NCBI GenBank assembly: GCA_020434085.1
Contig: JAGRBM010000539.1
Location: forward strand, 1 to 7,192
Length of the DNA: 7,192 nt
From: Chrysiogenia bacterium
GTDB taxonomy: Bacteria; JAGRBM01
Direction of reading: 5' to 3'
The first letter of the stretch is position 1; every line of letters begins with the position of its first letter. Made by a program: the position numbers and the translations under genes. Shown in pieces: positions 6,037 through 7,192 of this stretch. The notes under the pieces were generated by a model that saw only the letters and a list, made by a program, of their open reading frames with translations, searched no databases and was not told where the DNA came from.

Positions 6037-6644
6037 TTGTCCTGCTCTTTCGCCACGTCGATGATTCCCTCGACAGTGGCTTCTTCCTTGGCGCAGATGC
6101 CGCCGGCTTCGTAGCAATAGAAGTAGTGAACGCTGGCGCGGTAGGGATAGCTTCCCGGTTCAATGCCGGCGGGCACTTCCACGTCGATCTTCACTGCGGG
6201 CGGCGCGGCCTCATAGTAGGCAAGCCGCCCCTTCTCCTGCTCTTCGGGCGTAAGGTCGCGGGCGTAGACCTTTCCCTCTGGGCCTTTGAGGTCGCCGTAG
6301 GCGGAAAAATCCTTGAGGTAGGCCGGCGGGTAGATGGGCACCTTCACCTTCGCCCTGGGAACGAACTCGAACGCGAGCGAGATGTGCTCTCCCGCACGCG
6401 CCGAGAGCGGCGGCGGCGCCATCACCTCGATGGGCGCTTCCTCAAAGAGCTCGTTGTGGGGCTTCTTTCCGCTATCCAGCAGCGAGCCACGCTGGGCCAG
6501 TTGCAGCGGCGCCTGGGCCGGCGCTGCCGCCGTGGCGGCATGCGCGGGGGCCTGATTGCCGGGTGCGGCATCGGTCGGTCCGCTCGTGCAGGCCCAGATT
6601 CCCAGCGCCAGGGCGCTCATGATGGCTTTCTTTCGCATCCTCAC
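6033..6644 (-). CDS. Probable lipoprotein with a C-X6-C motif, unknown function
   Basis: The product is 203 residues. The start is GTG 6644: AAGGA at 6657-6653 lies 8 nt before it, and GTGA overlaps the preceding stop. The ATG at 6638 is the alternative. The N-terminus is Lys/Arg-rich, followed by a hydrophobic core and IWAC (16-19), a lipobox-like site with Cys19 as the lipidation candidate; Trp at -2 is unusual. An Ala/Pro-rich linker follows (about 22-50). The remainder (about 66-200) looks beta-rich: VKIDVEVPAG (151-160) and YRASVHYFYC (168-177), then Cys177 and Cys184 in CYEAGGIC. The two-Cys hairpin recalls the N-terminal domain of thiol reductase DsbD (C-X5-C in E. coli), but this is resemblance by eye. 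It probably sits in the envelope facing the periplasm. Co-translation with the genes on both sides suggests a shared complex or pathway. Confidence 0.8.
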   Translation of the reverse strand: MRMRKKAIMSALALGIWACTSGPTDAAPGNQAPAHAATAAAPAQAPLQLAQRGSLLDSGKKPHNELFEEAPIEVMAPPPLSARAGEHISLAFEFVPRAKVKVPIYPPAYLKDFSAYGDLKGPEGKVYARDLTPEEQEKGRLAYYEAAPPAVKIDVEVPAGIEPGSYPYRASVHYFYCYEAGGICAKEEATVEGIIDVAKEQDK

Positions 6645-7192
6645 TGCGCGCTTCCTTCTTCGGCATTCTCGGCCTGAACAGGTTCCGGCGTCTGTGACAT
6701 GGACTCCACCGGCGTGTCCGCTGCTTCCTCAGATGCGCGGGCGGGCATCTCGGCTTCCATTGCTGCCCGCTCCTGCGCTTCAAGCTCCTGCGGCGTGGGC
6801 TCGCCCGGCATCGCCGCCGCCTCCGGCTCGTCCGTCGAATCGGGGGCGCTCCTGGGATCGGCAGCACTCTCCCCGGCGCTTCCGGCTTCAGGCGCCGCGG
6901 CATTTGCCGCGTCCGCCGGTGCCTCGCCCGCGGCCTCATCCGGCGGCATGCCGGCAGCCGGCTCGGGCTGCTCCGGACGCGGGTAGAGCGAGGCGTAATT
7001 GAGCGTCGGATCAGAAGCCAGGTAGGGGAAGTTCCCGCGCAGGATCTGTTGCTCGTAGATGCGCCCGTCCATCGGGGTGAAGCTTGAAAGGGTTACCCCC
7101 GGCGGCGTTCCATAGGGCGCGATGAGCTTGCCCGACCCGTTGCGCAGCGAGGCCGTCCAGCTCGGCGGCACTTCCTGCACGGTGCCGGTGAC
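6641..7192 (-). CDS. Unrecognised protein, C-terminal part, with Ala/Pro/Glu-rich tail (5' end outside window)
   Basis: The frame is open from the right edge to the TGA at 6643-6641 (183 residues seen). No stop separates the edge from the internal GTG at 7180, so the gene probably begins outside the window. The first 75 or so residues look folded and beta-rich (VTGTVQEVPPSWTASL, APYGTPPGVTLSSFTPMDGR), with many Gly, Pro and aromatic residues. The remaining 110 or so residues are a low-complexity acidic tail rich in Ala, Pro, Glu and Asp, likely disordered. I do not recognise the family. It is the most upstream gene visible in the operon. The next gene starts within its stop codon (GTGA), so the two are probably translationally coupled. 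Confidence 0.7.
   Translation of the reverse strand, partial: VTGTVQEVPPSWTASLRNGSGKLIAPYGTPPGVTLSSFTPMDGRIYEQQILRGNFPYLASDPTLNYASLYPRPEQPEPAAGMPPDEAAGEAPADAANAAAPEAGSAGESAADPRSAPDSTDEPEAAAMPGEPTPQELEAQERAAMEAEMPARASEEAADTPVESMSQTPEPVQAENAEEGSAQ
6653..6657 (-). promoter_or_regulatory. Ribosome binding site of the lipoprotein gene
   Basis: AAGGA on the minus strand lies inside the end of the upstream gene, 8 nt before GTG 6644 and 14 nt before ATG 6638. The spacing favours the GTG start. Confidence 0.6.

Noticed and set aside
5032-6114. Plus-strand frame of 360 codons spanning the end of sppA and the DUF4124 gene
   Set aside because: It overlaps two well-supported genes in other frames and has a His/Gln/Arg-rich composition without motifs.
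6000-6677. Plus-strand frame of 225 codons opposite the lipoprotein gene
   Set aside because: The opposite strand has a signal sequence, GTGA junctions and a Shine-Dalgarno site; this frame has none of these.
1-7192. CRISPR array, tRNA, rRNA, insertion sequence or phage module
   Set aside because: I saw no regularly spaced direct repeats, cloverleaf tRNA with conserved arms, transposase or phage genes on either strand.

Overview
The window is GC-rich bacterial chromosome. It carries a standard glutamyl-tRNA synthetase, a long-form (two-domain) signal peptide peptidase, a DUF4124-type envelope protein and a secreted protease whose C-terminal tail combines Cys, Asn-Pro, a hydrophobic stretch and four Arg. 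Together these suggest a Gram-negative, deltaproteobacterial or Myxococcota-like organism. That placement is inferred from protein style only; no rRNA or other phylogenetic marker was compared.

Layout: (1) 1-1682, minus strand: most of a secreted matrixin-type zinc metallopeptidase. Its reading frame is open from a GTG at 1682 through the left edge, so the stop lies outside the window. (2) 1683-1913: a divergent regulatory gap with a strong ribosome binding site, a TAGAAT -10-like hexamer and a CRP-like palindrome (GTGA-N6-TCAC) centred 41.5 bases upstream of the inferred transcription start of the peptidase gene. (3) 1914-3329, plus strand: gltX. (4) 3330-3548: a gap filled by two palindromic elements. 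One is a cloverleaf-like double hairpin directly after gltX. The other is a head-to-head pair of REP-like repeats that differ by compensatory changes. (5) 3549-5288, plus strand: sppA. (6) 5275-7192, minus strand: a tightly packed three-gene operon read from right to left. It encodes a partial protein with an Ala/Pro/Glu-rich tail, a probable lipoprotein with a C-X6-C pair, and a DUF4124 protein with four membrane segments. Both junctions in it are GTGA overlaps. Its last gene overlaps the end of sppA by 14 bp, tail to tail.

gltX belongs to translation and SppA to membrane clearance of signal peptides. The right-hand operon looks like a co-translated set of envelope proteins of unknown job. 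The metallopeptidase is exported and probably surface-retained or processed through its C-terminal tail. I see no clear phage, CRISPR, toxin-antitoxin or RNA gene. The least ordinary content is the palindromic repeat cluster between gltX and sppA, the possible CRP-type control of the exported protease, and the unassigned envelope operon.
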